NCBI GenBank assembly: GCA_026004935.1
Contig: BPKC01000001.1
Span: 2,579,381 to 2,643,380 of the forward strand
Length of the DNA: 64,000 nt
From: Rhodothalassiaceae bacterium
Lineage (GTDB): Bacteria; Pseudomonadota; Alphaproteobacteria; Sphingomonadales; Rhodothalassiaceae
Direction: 5' to 3'
Of the stretch, positions 18,172 to 27,766 are shown in pieces (the stretch's first letter is position 1; each line of letters opens with the position of its first letter). A program made the position numbers and the translations under genes. The notes under the pieces are model-generated. The model was given only the letters and a program-made list of their open reading frames with translations, was not told the origin of the DNA and did not search any database.

Positions 18172-19641
18172 ATGGCGGACAACGCGAAAACGGATGTGGT
18201 CACGCGCTTCGCCCCCTCGCCCACCGGGTTCCTGCACATCGGCGGGGCGCGCACGGCCCTCTTCAACTATCTGTTCGCGCGCCGGCACGGCGGCCGCTTC
18301 CTGCTCCGGATCGAGGACACGGACCGCGAGCGCTCCACACCCGAGGCGGTGGCGGCGATCATCGACGGGCTCACCTGGCTCGGCATCCACTGGGACGGCG
18401 AGCCCGTCTCGCAGTTCGCGCGCGCGGAGCGGCATCGGGAGGTGGCCTTCGAGCTGCTTGCGCGCGGCATGGCCTACAAATGCTTCGTCACACCCGAAGA
18501 GCTGGCCGCCGCCCGCGAAGCCGCACGGCGCGAGGGGCGCCCCTGGCGCTTCGAAAGCCCGTGGCGGGACGCCGATCCGGCGGACCATCCCGATGACCGG
18601 CCCTTCGTCATCCGGCTGAAGGCCCCGCGGGAAGGCGAGACCGTCATCGAGGATCGCGTCCAGGGCACGGTCCGGGTCGCCAATGCCGAGCTTGATGACA
18701 TGGTCCTGCTGCGTTCGGACGGCACGCCCACCTACATGCTGGCGGTGGTGGTGGACGACCACGACATGGGAATCACCCATGTCATCCGCGGCGACGACCA
18801 CCTCACCAACGCCTTCCGCCAAATCCAGATCTTCCACGCCATGGGCTGGGAGCCGCCGATCTACGCCCACATCCCGCTGATCCACGGCCCGGACGGCAGG
18901 AAGCTGTCCAAGCGCCACGGCGCACTCGGCATCGAAGCCTATCGCGACATGGGCTACCTGCCGGAGGCGCTGCGCAATTACCTGCTTCGCCTCGGGTGGG
19001 GGCACGGGGACATCGAAATCATCTCCACCGAGGAGGCGGCGAAGATCTTCGCGCTCGAGGACATCGGCAAGGGCCCGGCGCGTTTCGATTTTCAGAAGCT
19101 CGACGCATTCAACGCCCACTACCTGCGTGCGCTCGACGACGACGAGCTGTTGCGCCGGGCCATGCCCTTCTTCACGCGTCAGGCCGGGCGCGCCCTGACC
19201 GAAGAGGAGGTCGCGCGCCTGCGCGCCGCCATGCCCGGGCTCAAGGCGCGCGCCAAGACCTTGAAGGATCTGGCGGAAAGCGCCGCTTTCCTCTATACTG
19301 CGCGGCCGATCCCGATCGCCGCCGACGCGGCCGGCCTGCTGACGGATGAAGCACGCCGTCATCTGCGGGAGCTGGCCGGGGAGCTGGCGGCCGTCGATCC
19401 CGCCGCATGGGACGAGACGACGCTGGAGCGCGTCGTCAACGCGTTCGTGGAAAGGGCCGGGCTGCGGCTCAAGGCGATCGCCCAGCCGCTCAGGGTCGCG
19501 CTCACCGGCAGGCGGGTGTCGCCCGGGATCTTCGAGGTGCTCGCCGTCCTCGGCAAGGACGAGGCGCTGGCCCGGATCGCCGATGTCACGCAGGCCGGTT
19601 CGCGGCCGGATGCGCCCGGCCGCCGCGCGGACCAGGAATGA
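18172..19641 (+). CDS. gltX: Glutamyl-tRNA synthetase
   Basis: Class I aminoacyl-tRNA synthetase of 489 residues. It has the HIGH motif as HIGG (22-25) in [15 protein letters not shown] and the KMSKS motif as KLSKRHGA, with a C-terminal anticodon-binding helical domain. Many alphaproteobacteria carry two GltX copies and use one to make Glu-tRNA-Gln; which copy this is cannot be told from one gene. It precedes gltA in the same direction with a 25-bp gap. Confidence 0.96.
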   Translation: MADNAKTDVVTRFAPSPTGFLHIGGARTALFNYLFARRHGGRFLLRIEDTDRERSTPEAVAAIIDGLTWLGIHWDGEPVSQFARAERHREVAFELLARGMAYKCFVTPEELAAAREAARREGRPWRFESPWRDADPADHPDDRPFVIRLKAPREGETVIEDRVQGTVRVANAELDDMVLLRSDGTPTYMLAVVVDDHDMGITHVIRGDDHLTNAFRQIQIFHAMGWEPPIYAHIPLIHGPDGRKLSKRHGALGIEAYRDMGYLPEALRNYLLRLGWGHGDIEIISTEEAAKIFALEDIGKGPARFDFQKLDAFNAHYLRALDDDELLRRAMPFFTRQAGRALTEEEVARLRAAMPGLKARAKTLKDLAESAAFLYTARPIPIAADAAGLLTDEARRHLRELAGELAAVDPAAWDETTLERVVNAFVERAGLRLKAIAQPLRVALTGRRVSPGIFEVLAVLGKDEALARIADVTQAGSRPDAPGRRADQE

Positions 19642-19666
19642 CGGACGCAGAAAAAAGGAGCATGCC

Positions 19667-20980
19667 ATGGCCAATCGCACGGACAGCCGGACGGGCAAGA
19701 CCGCTCAGCTCAGGACGCCCGACGGGCGCGAGGCGAGCCTGCCCGTGCTGGATGGCACGCTGGGCCCCAGCGTGATCGACATCCGCTCCCTCTACAAGCA
19801 GACCGGCATGTTCACCTATGACCCGGGCTATACGGCGACGGCGAGCTGCGAGTCGAAGATCACCTACATCGACGGCGAGAAGGGAGAGCTGCTCTACCGC
19901 GGCTATCCGATCGAGCAGCTGGCCGAGCACAGCGACTTCATGGAGGTCGCCTATCTGCTGCTGTTCGGCGAGCTGCCGAACGCGAAACAGAAGGCGCAGT
20001 TCGTGCACGACGTGACCTACCACACGATGGTGCACGAGCAGATCTCGTTCTTCTACCGGGGCTTCCGCCGCGACGCGCACCCGATGGCGGTGATGGTGGG
20101 GGTGGTCGGCGCGCTCGCCGCCTTCTACCACGACAGCATCGACATCACCGATCCGCACCAGCGGCTGATCGCGAGCTACCGGCTGATCGCGAAGATGCCG
20201 ACGATCGCGGCCATGGCCTACAAATATTCGATCGGCCAGCCCTTCATCTATCCGCGCAACGACCTCTCCTATTCCGCCAATTTCCTCCACATGATGTTCG
20301 CCGTGCCCTGCGAGCCCTACCACGTCAATCCGGTGCTCGAGCGGGCGATGGACATGATCTTCATCCTGCATGCCGACCACGAGCAGAACGCGTCCACCTC
20401 GACGGTCCGGCTGGCGGGCTCGTCTGGGGCGAACCCCTTCGCCTGCATCGCGGCCGGCTGCGCATCGCTGTGGGGCCCGGCGCACGGCGGCGCGAACGAG
20501 GCGGCGCTCAACATGCTGTTGGAGATCGGCACGCCCGAGCGCATTCCCGAGTACATCGCCCGCGCCAAGGACAAGAACGATCCCTTCCGGCTGATGGGCT
20601 TCGGCCACCGCGTCTACAAGAACTACGATCCGCGCGCGAAGGTGCTGCGCAGGATGGCGCACGAGGTTCTCGACGAGCTCAAGGTCGACAATCCGCTCTT
20701 CGACGTCGCCCGCGAGCTCGAGCGGATCGCGCTGAACGACGAATATTTCATCGAGCGCAAGCTCTATCCCAATGTCGACTTCTACTCGGGCATCATCCTC
20801 TCGGCGATGGGCTTCCCGACCTCGATGTTCACCGTGCTGTTCGCGATCGCGCGCACGGTCGGCTGGGTCGCCCAGTGGAATGAGATGATCGAGGATCCCG
20901 AGCAGAAGATCGGCCGGCCGCGCCAGCTCTACACCGGCCCCACCCGGCGCGACTATGTGCCGCTTGATGAGCGCGGCTGA
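19667..20980 (+). CDS. gltA: Citrate synthase
   Basis: Condenses acetyl-CoA and oxaloacetate at entry to the TCA cycle. The 437-residue protein is of the bacterial (type II) form. Catalytic histidines lie in [10 protein letters not shown] and [12 protein letters not shown], and the conserved [16 protein letters not shown] precedes the catalytic Asp region. A strong Shine-Dalgarno AAAAGGAG at 19653-19660 fixes the ATG at 19667. A ZnuD-like receptor follows after 208 bp. Confidence 0.97.
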   Translation: MANRTDSRTGKTAQLRTPDGREASLPVLDGTLGPSVIDIRSLYKQTGMFTYDPGYTATASCESKITYIDGEKGELLYRGYPIEQLAEHSDFMEVAYLLLFGELPNAKQKAQFVHDVTYHTMVHEQISFFYRGFRRDAHPMAVMVGVVGALAAFYHDSIDITDPHQRLIASYRLIAKMPTIAAMAYKYSIGQPFIYPRNDLSYSANFLHMMFAVPCEPYHVNPVLERAMDMIFILHADHEQNASTSTVRLAGSSGANPFACIAAGCASLWGPAHGGANEAALNMLLEIGTPERIPEYIARAKDKNDPFRLMGFGHRVYKNYDPRAKVLRRMAHEVLDELKVDNPLFDVARELERIALNDEYFIERKLYPNVDFYSGIILSAMGFPTSMFTVLFAIARTVGWVAQWNEMIEDPEQKIGRPRQLYTGPTRRDYVPLDERG

Positions 20981-21010
20981 ACCGGCAATCCGGCCGCCCA
21001 AACCATCGTC

Positions 21011-21026
21011 GGATCGGCACCGATCC
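21011..21026. promoter_or_regulatory. Palindrome between gltA and the TonB receptor
   Basis: Perfect inverted repeat GGATCGG-CA-CCGATCC. It lies 30 bp after the gltA stop and directly abuts the -35 element at 21031. Only a short CTCCTT follows, so it is a poor intrinsic terminator; an operator for the receptor gene is the other reading. Confidence 0.4.
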
Positions 21027-21030
21027 CTCC

Positions 21031-21059
21031 TTGCGCAGCGTGCGGTGCCAGCCTAGAGC
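21031..21059 (+). promoter_or_regulatory. Promoter candidate for TonB receptor
   Basis: -35 TTGCGC (21031-21036), 17 bp, -10 TAGAGC (21054-21059). The start codon is 130 bp further on, leaving a leader of about 120 nt. I looked for cobalamin riboswitch motifs in that leader and did not find them. Confidence 0.45.
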
Positions 21060-21188
21060 CCGTCTGCACGTGGCGGGCGCCGGGTCTGCGGCACCCGTGA
21101 CCTGCGCGCCTGCGGAGCTCCTCGCGGAGATGGGGGCCTGCGCATGCGGCCCAGGGGCGTCATGACGGGAGACGAGGAGGTGACTCAA

Positions 21189-23216
21189 ATGAGAGGCGGC
21201 GGCGCTTCGCTCATGGTCCTGATGCTGTTGGCCGCCGCTCCGCTGCCGGCGGCGGCCGACGCACAGCAGCACGAGCACGCCCACGGGCCCATCGAGGAGA
21301 TCGTGGTCACCGCCAATCCGCTGGCCACGCGCCGCGCGGAGGCTCTGCAGGGCACATCCGTCGTCTCCGACGAGGAGCTCCAGCAGGCGCTCGCGCCCAC
21401 CCTCGGCGAAACCCTGAAGGCCCTGCCCGGCATCTCCCAGACGTTCTTCGGCGCGGGGGCGAGCCGGCCGGTGATCCGCGGGCTGGCGGGCGACCGCATG
21501 CGCGTGCTGGTGAACGGCCTTGATACCATCGATGCGTCCACCACCAGCCCGGACCATGCGGTGGCGGGCGATGTCGCCACCGTCGACCGCATCGAGGTGG
21601 TGCGCGGCCCCGCCTCCCTGATCTACGGCGCCAACGCCATCGCCGGCGTCGTCAACATGATCGACGACCGCGTGCCGCGCGAGACCCCCGGGAAAGCTGC
21701 GGAAGGCTTCGCCCGCTTCGTCTACGGCAGCGATGACGATCTGGTCTCGCCTTCGGGCGCGCTCACCGTCGGCCTCGGAAGCCATCTCGTCGCCCATGCC
21801 CAGGGCTTCTTCCGCGACACCGGGGATTACGAGGTGCCCGGCTTCCTGCGCAGCCGGCGTCTGCGCGCCCTCGACCCGCGCCCGATCGCCGAGGAACCGC
21901 GCGGACGCGCCATAAATTCGGATCAGCGCAACTGGAGCGCCGGCGCCGGCCTGTCCTGGGTGGATGAGGCCGGCTTCGTCGGCGCCGCCTTCACGAACAA
22001 CGAGAACAATTACGGCATCCCCGTGGCGCTGGAAGGCGAGGAACCCGGCGTGCGCATCGACAGCTCCCAGCAGCGCGTCGACGTGCTGGGAGGGCGCGCG
22101 AATCCCCTGCCGGGCATCGCCCGCGCGGATCTCCGCTTCGCCTGGGGCGACTACGACCAGGCCGAGATCGAAGACGGCGTCGTGGGAACGCGCTTCGCCA
22201 ACGAGGGCTACGAAGGACGCCTCGACTTCGTGCATGAGCCGATCGGCGCCCTCGAAGGCTCCTTCGGCCTCCAGATCCGCAAGCGGGATTTTTCCGCCAC
22301 CGGCGAGGAGGCCTTCGTGCCGCCGACGAAGACCCGGCAATGGGGCCTCTATCTTTTCGAGCGGCTCCGGGCCCTGGCGCGCCTGACGCTCGAGGGCGGC
22401 ATCCGGCTGGACCGGCAGGAAAGCCGCGCGCCGGCGCTCGGGGTGCTGCGGCATTTCACCGGCCTGTCGGTCTCGGGCGGAGCGCTCATCGAGCTTGGCA
22501 ACGGCTGGCACGCGGGGCTCAACGCCTTCCGCGTCGAGCGCGCGCCGACGCCCGAAGAGCTCTTCTCGGACGGCCCGCATCTGGCCACCTTCACCTTCGA
22601 GCGCGGCGATGTCACCCTCGGCGAGGAGACGGCGCGCGGCGGCGAGCTCTCGCTCAAGCGCATCACCGGACGCGTCACCGGCAGCGTCAACGTCTTCTAC
22701 TACCGGTACAAGGATTTCATCGCCGAGCGGCTGACGGGCACCGTCGAGGACGATCTGCCGGTCGTGCAGTTCGCCGCCACGCCCGCGCGGCTCGTCGGCG
22801 CGGAGATCGAGCTGGAGGCCGATCTCTGGCGCGGCGAGGGCCGCGCGCTGCACGCCCAGCTTTCCGGCGACATCGTGCGCGCCCGCGACCTCGGCCTGGG
22901 CCGGCCGCTGCCGCGCATTCCGCCGATGAAGGCGCGGCTTGCCCTCGAATATCTGGGCCGCCTCTTCGATGCCGGCATCGAGGCGACCGTCGCAAACCAC
23001 CAGCGCCGGATCGCCGCGCAGGAGCTGCCGACGCCGGGCTACGTCGATCTCGGGCTGCACTGGCGCGCGCATCCCTTCGCCGACCCGCGGATCGCCATCC
23101 TCGTCGAGGCGCGCAACCTGCTCGACGAGGAGATCCGCTACCACACGAGCTTTCTGAAGGACCTGCTGCCCGCCCCGGGGCGGACCATCCGCGTCACCCT
23201 GCGCTACGACTACTGA
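21189..23216 (+). CDS. TonB-dependent outer membrane receptor, ZnuD-like
   Basis: Outer membrane receptor of 675 residues with a cleavable signal peptide (about 1-24), a short His-rich HEHAHG, a TonB-box-like EEIVVTANP, a plug domain (GASRPVIRGLAGDRMRVL, STSPDHAVAGD, VVRGPASLIYGANAIAGVVN) and a C-terminal beta barrel ending in an aromatic residue. The plug resembles ZnuD-type zinc receptors; the substrate call rests on this resemblance and the His-rich start. ATG 21189 has GAGGAGG just upstream. No transporter partner genes are adjacent. Confidence 0.85.
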   Translation: MRGGGASLMVLMLLAAAPLPAAADAQQHEHAHGPIEEIVVTANPLATRRAEALQGTSVVSDEELQQALAPTLGETLKALPGISQTFFGAGASRPVIRGLAGDRMRVLVNGLDTIDASTTSPDHAVAGDVATVDRIEVVRGPASLIYGANAIAGVVNMIDDRVPRETPGKAAEGFARFVYGSDDDLVSPSGALTVGLGSHLVAHAQGFFRDTGDYEVPGFLRSRRLRALDPRPIAEEPRGRAINSDQRNWSAGAGLSWVDEAGFVGAAFTNNENNYGIPVALEGEEPGVRIDSSQQRVDVLGGRANPLPGIARADLRFAWGDYDQAEIEDGVVGTRFANEGYEGRLDFVHEPIGALEGSFGLQIRKRDFSATGEEAFVPPTKTRQWGLYLFERLRALARLTLEGGIRLDRQESRAPALGVLRHFTGLSVSGGALIELGNGWHAGLNAFRVERAPTPEELFSDGPHLATFTFERGDVTLGEETARGGELSLKRITGRVTGSVNVFYYRYKDFIAERLTGTVEDDLPVVQFAATPARLVGAEIELEADLWRGEGRALHAQLSGDIVRARDLGLGRPLPRIPPMKARLALEYLGRLFDAGIEATVANHQRRIAAQELPTPGYVDLGLHWRAHPFADPRIAILVEARNLLDEEIRYHTSFLKDLLPAPGRTIRVTLRYDY

Positions 23217-23249
23217 CCCGCCGGCACGGACGGCGCGCACGCCCCGGCT

Positions 23250-23278
23250 TTGCGCTCAGCGCGGCGGGGGACTAGAGT
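23250..23278 (+). promoter_or_regulatory. Promoter candidate for SDR gene
   Basis: -35 TTGCGC (23250-23255), 17 bp, -10 TAGAGT (23273-23278), 53 bp before the ATG at 23332. Confidence 0.5.
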
Positions 23279-23331
23279 GGCGGCCGCAGGCGGCCGGCGC
23301 CGATGCGCGGCGCTTGAAGGGGAGAAGGGCG

Positions 23332-24033
23332 ATGGCGGATCCGGTATGCGCGGTGGTCGGGGTGGGACCCGGGATCGGGATCGCGCTGGCGCGGCGCTTT
23401 GCGGCGGGCGGCTACCGCGTCGCGATGATCGCGCGCACGCAAGAAAAGCTGAAAGCCTATGAGGCGGAGCTTGCCAGCGCCCGGGGGTTTGCGGCCGATG
23501 CCGGTGATCCCGACGCTCTCAAGGCCGCGCTCGCCCGCATCGCGCGCGAGATGGGGCCCGTCTCCGTCCTCTGCTACAACGCCGGCGGCGGCACGTGGTC
23601 GCCGCCGGAGGAGACCACGCCCGCCGAGATGGAGGCGGCCTGGCGCGTCAATGCGCTCGGCCTGCTTGCGGCCGCGCAGGCGGTGGCGCCCGCGATGCTC
23701 GAGGCGGGCCGCGGCGCCATCATGGTCACCGGCGCGACGGCCTCGCTGCGCGGCCGCCCCCGCACGACGGCCTTCGCCGCCGCCAAGGCCGCCCAGCGCT
23801 CGCTCGCCGAATCTCTTGCGCGTCACTGGGGCCCGAGGGGCATCCATGTGGCGCTTTTCGTGATCGACGGCGTCGTGGACCTGCCCCGCACCCGCGAGCG
23901 GCTGCCGGACAAGCCCGACGAATTCTTCCTGAAGCCCGCCGAGATCGCCGAGACGGTCTTCTTCGTCGCCCACCAGCCGCGCTCGGCCTGGAGCTTCCTC
24001 GTCGACCTGCGCCCCTTCGGCGAGAACTGGTAG
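23332..24033 (+). CDS. SDR family oxidoreductase
   Basis: A 233-residue short-chain dehydrogenase-like protein. The cofactor loop is VGVGPGIG rather than the usual TGxxxGIG. The NAG motif is present, but the expected YxxxK site reads as FAAAKAA, with Phe in place of the catalytic Tyr, so it may be an atypical or non-catalytic member. The substrate is unknown. ATG 23332 follows GGAGAAGG; a TTG at 23314 is less likely. Single gene, convergent with the GNAT toxin gene. Confidence 0.8.
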   Translation: MADPVCAVVGVGPGIGIALARRFAAGGYRVAMIARTQEKLKAYEAELASARGFAADAGDPDALKAALARIAREMGPVSVLCYNAGGGTWSPPEETTPAEMEAAWRVNALGLLAAAQAVAPAMLEAGRGAIMVTGATASLRGRPRTTAFAAAKAAQRSLAESLARHWGPRGIHVALFVIDGVVDLPRTRERLPDKPDEFFLKPAEIAETVFFVAHQPRSAWSFLVDLRPFGENW

Positions 24034-24039
24034 AACGGC

Positions 24040-24540
24040 TCACCGGCCCGTCGGCGCGGCGCGGGCTTCCTTCGGCGTGATCATCAGCATGCGCTCATCG
24101 ACGGGCGAGGGGCGAAAACCGCAGGATTCCCAGAAGCGCCGCGCATCATCGCGCAATGCATGGACGAGAATGGCGCGCACGCCGATGATCTCGGCCGCCT
24201 GGAGCACCCGCAGGATCGCGTCGCGAACGAGGGCGCGGCCGAGCCCTCGTCCTTGCCAGTGCTGATCGACCGCCAACCGCGCCAGGATCACGACCGGGAT
24301 GGATGCCGGCATGTTGCGACGCACCCCGCCCGGCGCCTCTTCGCGCGTCACCGACCCCGCGGCCAGCGCGTAATAGGCGATGACCCGTCCGCCGTCATGG
24401 AGGACGTAGGTGCGGCTCGCCCCGCTGACCTGGTTCGCCGCCGCCCGCTGCCTGAGCCAGCCATCAAGGAAGGGCTCGCCGCTCCGGAAGGCGGACGGAT
24501 CATGCCGCGGGCCGAGGGGCTCCGGCGGCGCGATGCCCAC
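24040..24540 (-). CDS. GNAT acetyltransferase toxin (TacT-like)
   Basis: A 166-residue GNAT-fold protein with the acetyl-CoA loop QGRGLG and the family-like start ending in FLDGWLRQRAAANQVSGASRTYVL. The toxin group (TacT/AtaT) acetylates charged tRNAs and blocks translation. The identification comes from this N-terminal pattern and from pairing with an upstream DUF1778-type antitoxin gene, 6 bp before it. Target tRNA unknown. Confidence 0.85.
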   Translation of the reverse strand: MGIAPPEPLGPRHDPSAFRSGEPFLDGWLRQRAAANQVSGASRTYVLHDGGRVIAYYALAAGSVTREEAPGGVRRNMPASIPVVILARLAVDQHWQGRGLGRALVRDAILRVLQAAEIIGVRAILVHALRDDARRFWESCGFRPSPVDERMLMITPKEARAAPTGR

Positions 24541-24546
24541 GAAGCC

Positions 24547-24876
24547 TCACCCCTCCTCCCAGGGCGCTCCCGCTTGAAGCAGGGCGCGCAGAGCCGGATT
24601 GTCAGCGGGTGGCGCGTCCAGCGCCGCCTGAAAAGCGGCAAAGCGCTGCTCATCCACCGGAAAATGGCGCCTGTCGAGGAGCACGTCCTGCGCCCGCGCC
24701 GCGGCCGCCTCCAGAAGAAAGGCCGTGCGGCTCTTGCCGAGCGCGCGCGCGGCACGGTCTATGAGTTGGAGCTCGGCCCCGCTCACCCGCAGACTGATCG
24801 CACGACCCTTCGCCTGGCGTGCGGGCGGCCGCGCCGCCGGACCGTCCGGGAATTCCCTCGCCTGCCGTGCCGTCAT
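24547..24876 (-). CDS. DUF1778 / TacA-like antitoxin
   Basis: A 109-residue protein with a ribbon-helix-helix-like core (ISLRVSGAELQLIDRAARALG, then SRTAFLLEAA) and an acidic, proline-containing C-terminal tail that in this family wraps the toxin. The ATG at 24876 is chosen because the longer frame has no homology and would run across the promoter. It should repress its own promoter at 24919-24972 together with the toxin. Confidence 0.83.
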   Translation of the reverse strand: MTARQAREFPDGPAARPPARQAKGRAISLRVSGAELQLIDRAARALGKSRTAFLLEAAAARAQDVLLDRRHFPVDEQRFAAFQAALDAPPADNPALRALLQAGAPWEEG

Positions 24877-24918
24877 GCGCCGATGCCTCCGCCGTGGCCG
24901 GCCGGACTCCGGCTGTCG

Positions 24919-24943
24919 GGTCCGCGGACCGGGGAATGGTCCG
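24919..24943. promoter_or_regulatory. Operator palindromes of the TacAT-like pair
   Basis: Perfect 12-bp palindrome GGTCCGCGGACC (24919-24930) overlapping a second inverted pair CGGACC-N7-GGTCCG (24925-24943). They directly follow the -10 box on the transcribed side, the place where antitoxin-toxin repression is expected. Confidence 0.6.
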
Positions 24944-24972
24944 TATATACGATGTCCATGCGTAATTGCCAA
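24944..24972 (-). promoter_or_regulatory. Promoter of the TacAT-like pair
   Basis: Minus-strand -35 TTGGCA (24967-24972), exactly 17 bp, -10 TATATA (24944-24949), 67 bp before the antitoxin start. The -10 abuts the operator palindromes. Confidence 0.68.
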
Positions 24973-24988
24973 GGAGCGGCCGGAACGC

Positions 24989-25849
24989 TCAGCCCGCAAG
25001 GCCGCTTCCGGGCCGGCGGCCGAGGAAGGCGGCGAGCGACACGCGGCCGCTGCCGCGGCGGGCGGGCCGCGGCTGGCCGGGGGCCGGTTTGAAGCCGGCA
25101 AGCAGGATGATGTGAAAGGGCACCGGGATCAGCCCGTCCGCATCGCGCCGGCGCTCGAGCGCGGCCAGCGTCGCGGCCTGCAGACCGCGCGACCAGGGGG
25201 GCCGCGCGGCGAGCACCTGGGCCTCGCCCATCCCGTGGATGTCGGCGAGCAGCCGCCGCGGGTCGCGGTAGCGCACGACGACCGGCTCCAGATCCGCGAC
25301 CGCGAGCGCGAAGCCCGCGCGCTGCATCAGATCGCCCGCCTCGCGCACCGGCACGAAGGGGATGACCCGCGCGTGCACGCCACCCCGGACCTGTTCCTCG
25401 GCCTCGTAGAGGGCCGCGCGCAGCGGCCTGAGCGTCTCCTCGCCGAGCAGGGCCGCGATGAAGAAGCCGTCGGGCGTGAGCACCCGCCGCGCCTCGGCCA
25501 GCACCGCGGGCGGATCGTTCGCCCAGTGCAGGAGCAGGCTGGAGACGACCAGATCGCAGCTCGCGTCCTTGAGCGGCAGCGCGTCATCCTCGCAGACGAT
25601 CCCGGGCCGCTCCGGCAGGCGCGCCGGCGCAAGATCGGCATGGATCACCCGATCCGCCACCGGCGGCAACGGCGCCGTGAGCCCGAGCGCGAGCGCGCGG
25701 GCGAAGCGCCGCGGCTGGTCGGCCAGGCGCTCGGCGATGAGCGCCTCGGCGGCGCGATGCAGGAAGAAGGCGTCATCCGTCCCGCCGCGGGGGTGAAAGC
25801 GCGCGCGCCGCATCCGCAACAGCCGCCTGTCGAACAGCTCTTCCGCCAT
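24989..25849 (-). CDS. SAM-dependent methyltransferase (BioC/NDUFAF5-like)
   Basis: A 286-residue class I methyltransferase with an N-terminal ELFDRRLLRMRRAR of the type seen in alphaproteobacterial NDUFAF5/BioC-like proteins, then LPLKDASCDLVVSSLLLHWANDP and RRVLTPDGFFIAALLG. The canonical glycine-rich SAM loop is weakly conserved here. NDUFAF5 modifies a complex I subunit in mitochondria; whether this protein acts likewise is inference. The ATG at 25849 is chosen over one at 25864. Confidence 0.75.
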   Translation of the reverse strand: MAEELFDRRLLRMRRARFHPRGGTDDAFFLHRAAEALIAERLADQPRRFARALALGLTAPLPPVADRVIHADLAPARLPERPGIVCEDDALPLKDASCDLVVSSLLLHWANDPPAVLAEARRVLTPDGFFIAALLGEETLRPLRAALYEAEEQVRGGVHARVIPFVPVREAGDLMQRAGFALAVADLEPVVVRYRDPRRLLADIHGMGEAQVLAARPPWSRGLQAATLAALERRRDADGLIPVPFHIILLAGFKPAPGQPRPARRGSGRVSLAAFLGRRPGSGLAG

Positions 25850-25937
25850 CGCCCGTCCATGCATTCAGGCAGGCGTCCCGCCGCGCCGCTTGACCGGCGC
25901 CCGCATCGGCCGGCATGTAGCGGGCCGGGAAGACGGG

Positions 25938-27086
25938 ATGCAAAGACTTTCCGCATCATCGGCGAAAGGACGGGCAAGGAAGGCGGGCCTGAGCACGCTC
26001 GCCATCACCTTGGCGTTCGTCGTCGTCACCCTGGCGTTCGTCGTCGTCGCCGTGGCGCCCGGCGCGGCGCAGCAGCCACCGGTCCCCGAGGCCGCGCGGG
26101 AGCTTTTCGCCGTCAAGACGACCGTCGCCCCCGTCGATCTCTACACCCCGGCCGATCCCACCGCCCCGCGCAGGCTGGGCGATCTCGTCTTCCAGTCGGG
26201 CCTGCAGATCCACGGCGATGACGAGCGCTTCGGCGGCTGGTCGGGCCTTCTCCTCGATCCCTCGGGGCGGACGATGCTCGCCGTCTCGGACAACGGCTTC
26301 TGGCTGCATGCGGAGCTCCTGCGCGATGCGGCCGGGATCCCGCGCGGGCTGACGCGCGTCGTGATGGGCCCGATCCGGGACATCCGCGGCGGCCGCCTCG
26401 ATCCCTTCGGCGAGGACGCGGAGGCGCTCGCCTGGCTGCACGGCGCCCGCGGGCCGAAGGTCGTCGTCGCCTTCGAGCACTGGCACCGGCTGTGGGCCTA
26501 TCCGGAGGGGCCGGGAGACCGGCCGCTGCTCTCGCCCCTGCTTGCGCTGCCCGAGCCGGTGAAGCTGCCGCGGCGCGTGCTGCGCCATCCCGCCAATGCG
26601 GGGCTGGAGGCGGTGGTCGAGATCGCGCCGGGCCGGCTGCTCCTGTTCTCCGAGGGCGTGCCGGCCGACGAGGCGCCCGGGGCGCTGCGGGCCTGGCTTG
26701 CGGACACGACCAGCGGCGATGCCGCGCCGCTTGCGCTGGAGCCCGTGGAGGAGGGTTTCGCGCCGACGGATGCGGCGCTGCTGACGGATTGCTGCGTGGT
26801 GCTGCTGGAGCGCCGCTACCGCCTGCTGGAGGGTCCGGCGGCGGCAGTGCTTGCCATCCCGCTCGCCGACATCCGCCCCGGCGCTGTGCTGCGCGGCCGG
26901 CTTCTCGCGCGGCTTCAGCCGCCGGTCACGGTGGACAATTTCGAGGGGCTCGCAGTGGAGCGCACGCGCGACGGGGCCGCGCGCATCCTGCTGCTGAGCG
27001 ACGACAACTACCGCCGCAGCCAGCGCACGCTGCTCATGGCCTTCCTGTGGGAAGAGCCCCGCACCGCGCACGCCGCGGCGCGCTAG
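25938..27086 (+). CDS. Secreted esterase-like phytase-family protein
   Basis: A 382-residue exported protein. An N-terminal hydrophobic stretch has an internal repeat LAFVVVTLAFVVV before a cleavage-like APGAAQ. The rest fits the esterase-like domain of the phytase family (PF13449 type): GGWSGLLLDPSGRTMLAVSDNGFWL, EDAEALAW, VDNFEGLAVERT and a final LLLSDDNYRRSQRTLLMAF. Probably periplasmic. Substrate unknown. The ATG at 25938 is preferred over one at 25890 because it gives a normal signal peptide. Confidence 0.78.
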   Translation: MQRLSASSAKGRARKAGLSTLAITLAFVVVTLAFVVVAVAPGAAQQPPVPEAARELFAVKTTVAPVDLYTPADPTAPRRLGDLVFQSGLQIHGDDERFGGWSGLLLDPSGRTMLAVSDNGFWLHAELLRDAAGIPRGLTRVVMGPIRDIRGGRLDPFGEDAEALAWLHGARGPKVVVAFEHWHRLWAYPEGPGDRPLLSPLLALPEPVKLPRRVLRHPANAGLEAVVEIAPGRLLLFSEGVPADEAPGALRAWLADTTSGDAAPLALEPVEEGFAPTDAALLTDCCVVLLERRYRLLEGPAAAVLAIPLADIRPGAVLRGRLLARLQPPVTVDNFEGLAVERTRDGAARILLLSDDNYRRSQRTLLMAFLWEEPRTAHAAAR

Positions 27087-27105
27087 CTGCCGGCCGCCGG
27101 TGCGT

Positions 27106-27402
27106 TCAGTTGGCGGAGGCGGCGTCGAGCCTGGCGCGGATCAGCGCCTTGATGCGCCGGGCGCGGGGGCTGAGCTGGCGGTCGTCGGCCTTGAGCAGGA
27201 AGCGGTCCAGCCCCTCGTTGTGGTCCACCGAGCGCAGGGCGGAGGCGGCGATGCGAAAGCGCACCTTCTGCCCCAGCGTGTCGCTCCACAGCCGCACCGT
27301 CTGCAGATTCGGCTTGAACCGGCGCTTCGTGCGGATGTGGCTGTGGCTGACATTCATGCCCGTGCCGACCCGCTTGCCCGTCAGTTCGCATACCCGCGAC
27401 AT
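27106..27402 (-). CDS. rpmB: 50S ribosomal protein L28
   Basis: Large-subunit ribosomal protein, 98 residues, of the longer alphaproteobacterial form. It begins [11 protein letters not shown] and contains [18 protein letters not shown], the L28 signature. Monocistronic here, facing the phytase-like gene, with a promoter candidate at 27519-27548. Confidence 0.97.
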   Translation of the reverse strand: MSRVCELTGKRVGTGMNVSHSHIRTKRRFKPNLQTVRLWSDTLGQKVRFRIAASALRSVDHNEGLDRFLLKADDRQLSPRARRIKALIRARLDAASAN

Positions 27403-27766
27403 GGCGTCCCGTCCTCGTATTCGTGCTGCGTTCTTTGCGGCGGGCGACCCGTCGCCGGGAGGGGGCCCACAGCCGCACCCCCCGGCACGGCGGAGGTGCC
27501 GCCCGCACGATCCGCCGCCCCTTAGGCCAGCCCGCCCGCCCGCGTCAAGGCCGATCGCGCCGCCCGGGCGGCCGCACCGCGTCAGTCGGCATCCTCGCGC
27601 ATGGCACGCTCCCCGCCTGCAGCCGGGCGACGGCGCATCTGGACCTCGAAGCGACTCCGCAACGAGCTGCTTTGCCCGGCGGGGAGCCCGCCGCGGGCAA
27701 GGCCGTCCCGGTTTCCGTTCGCCCAAGGTCTGAGAACAGTGAAAAGACCGACCCAGCCAAATCGGC
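27403..27766. other. Intergenic region between rpmB and tRNA-Ser
   Basis: About 360 bp with no supported gene. A minus-strand promoter candidate for rpmB has -35 TTGACG (27543-27548), 18 bp, and -10 TAAGGG (27519-27524). The rest, to 27740, holds a GC-rich inverted sequence near 27677-27700 without a T-run, and the tRNA-Ser terminator candidate at its right end. Confidence 0.4.

Noticed and set aside
21031-21188. Cobalamin riboswitch in the TonB receptor leader
   Set aside because: The leader is long enough, but the conserved B12-box and core elements were not found; the receptor also looks ZnuD-like rather than BtuB-like.
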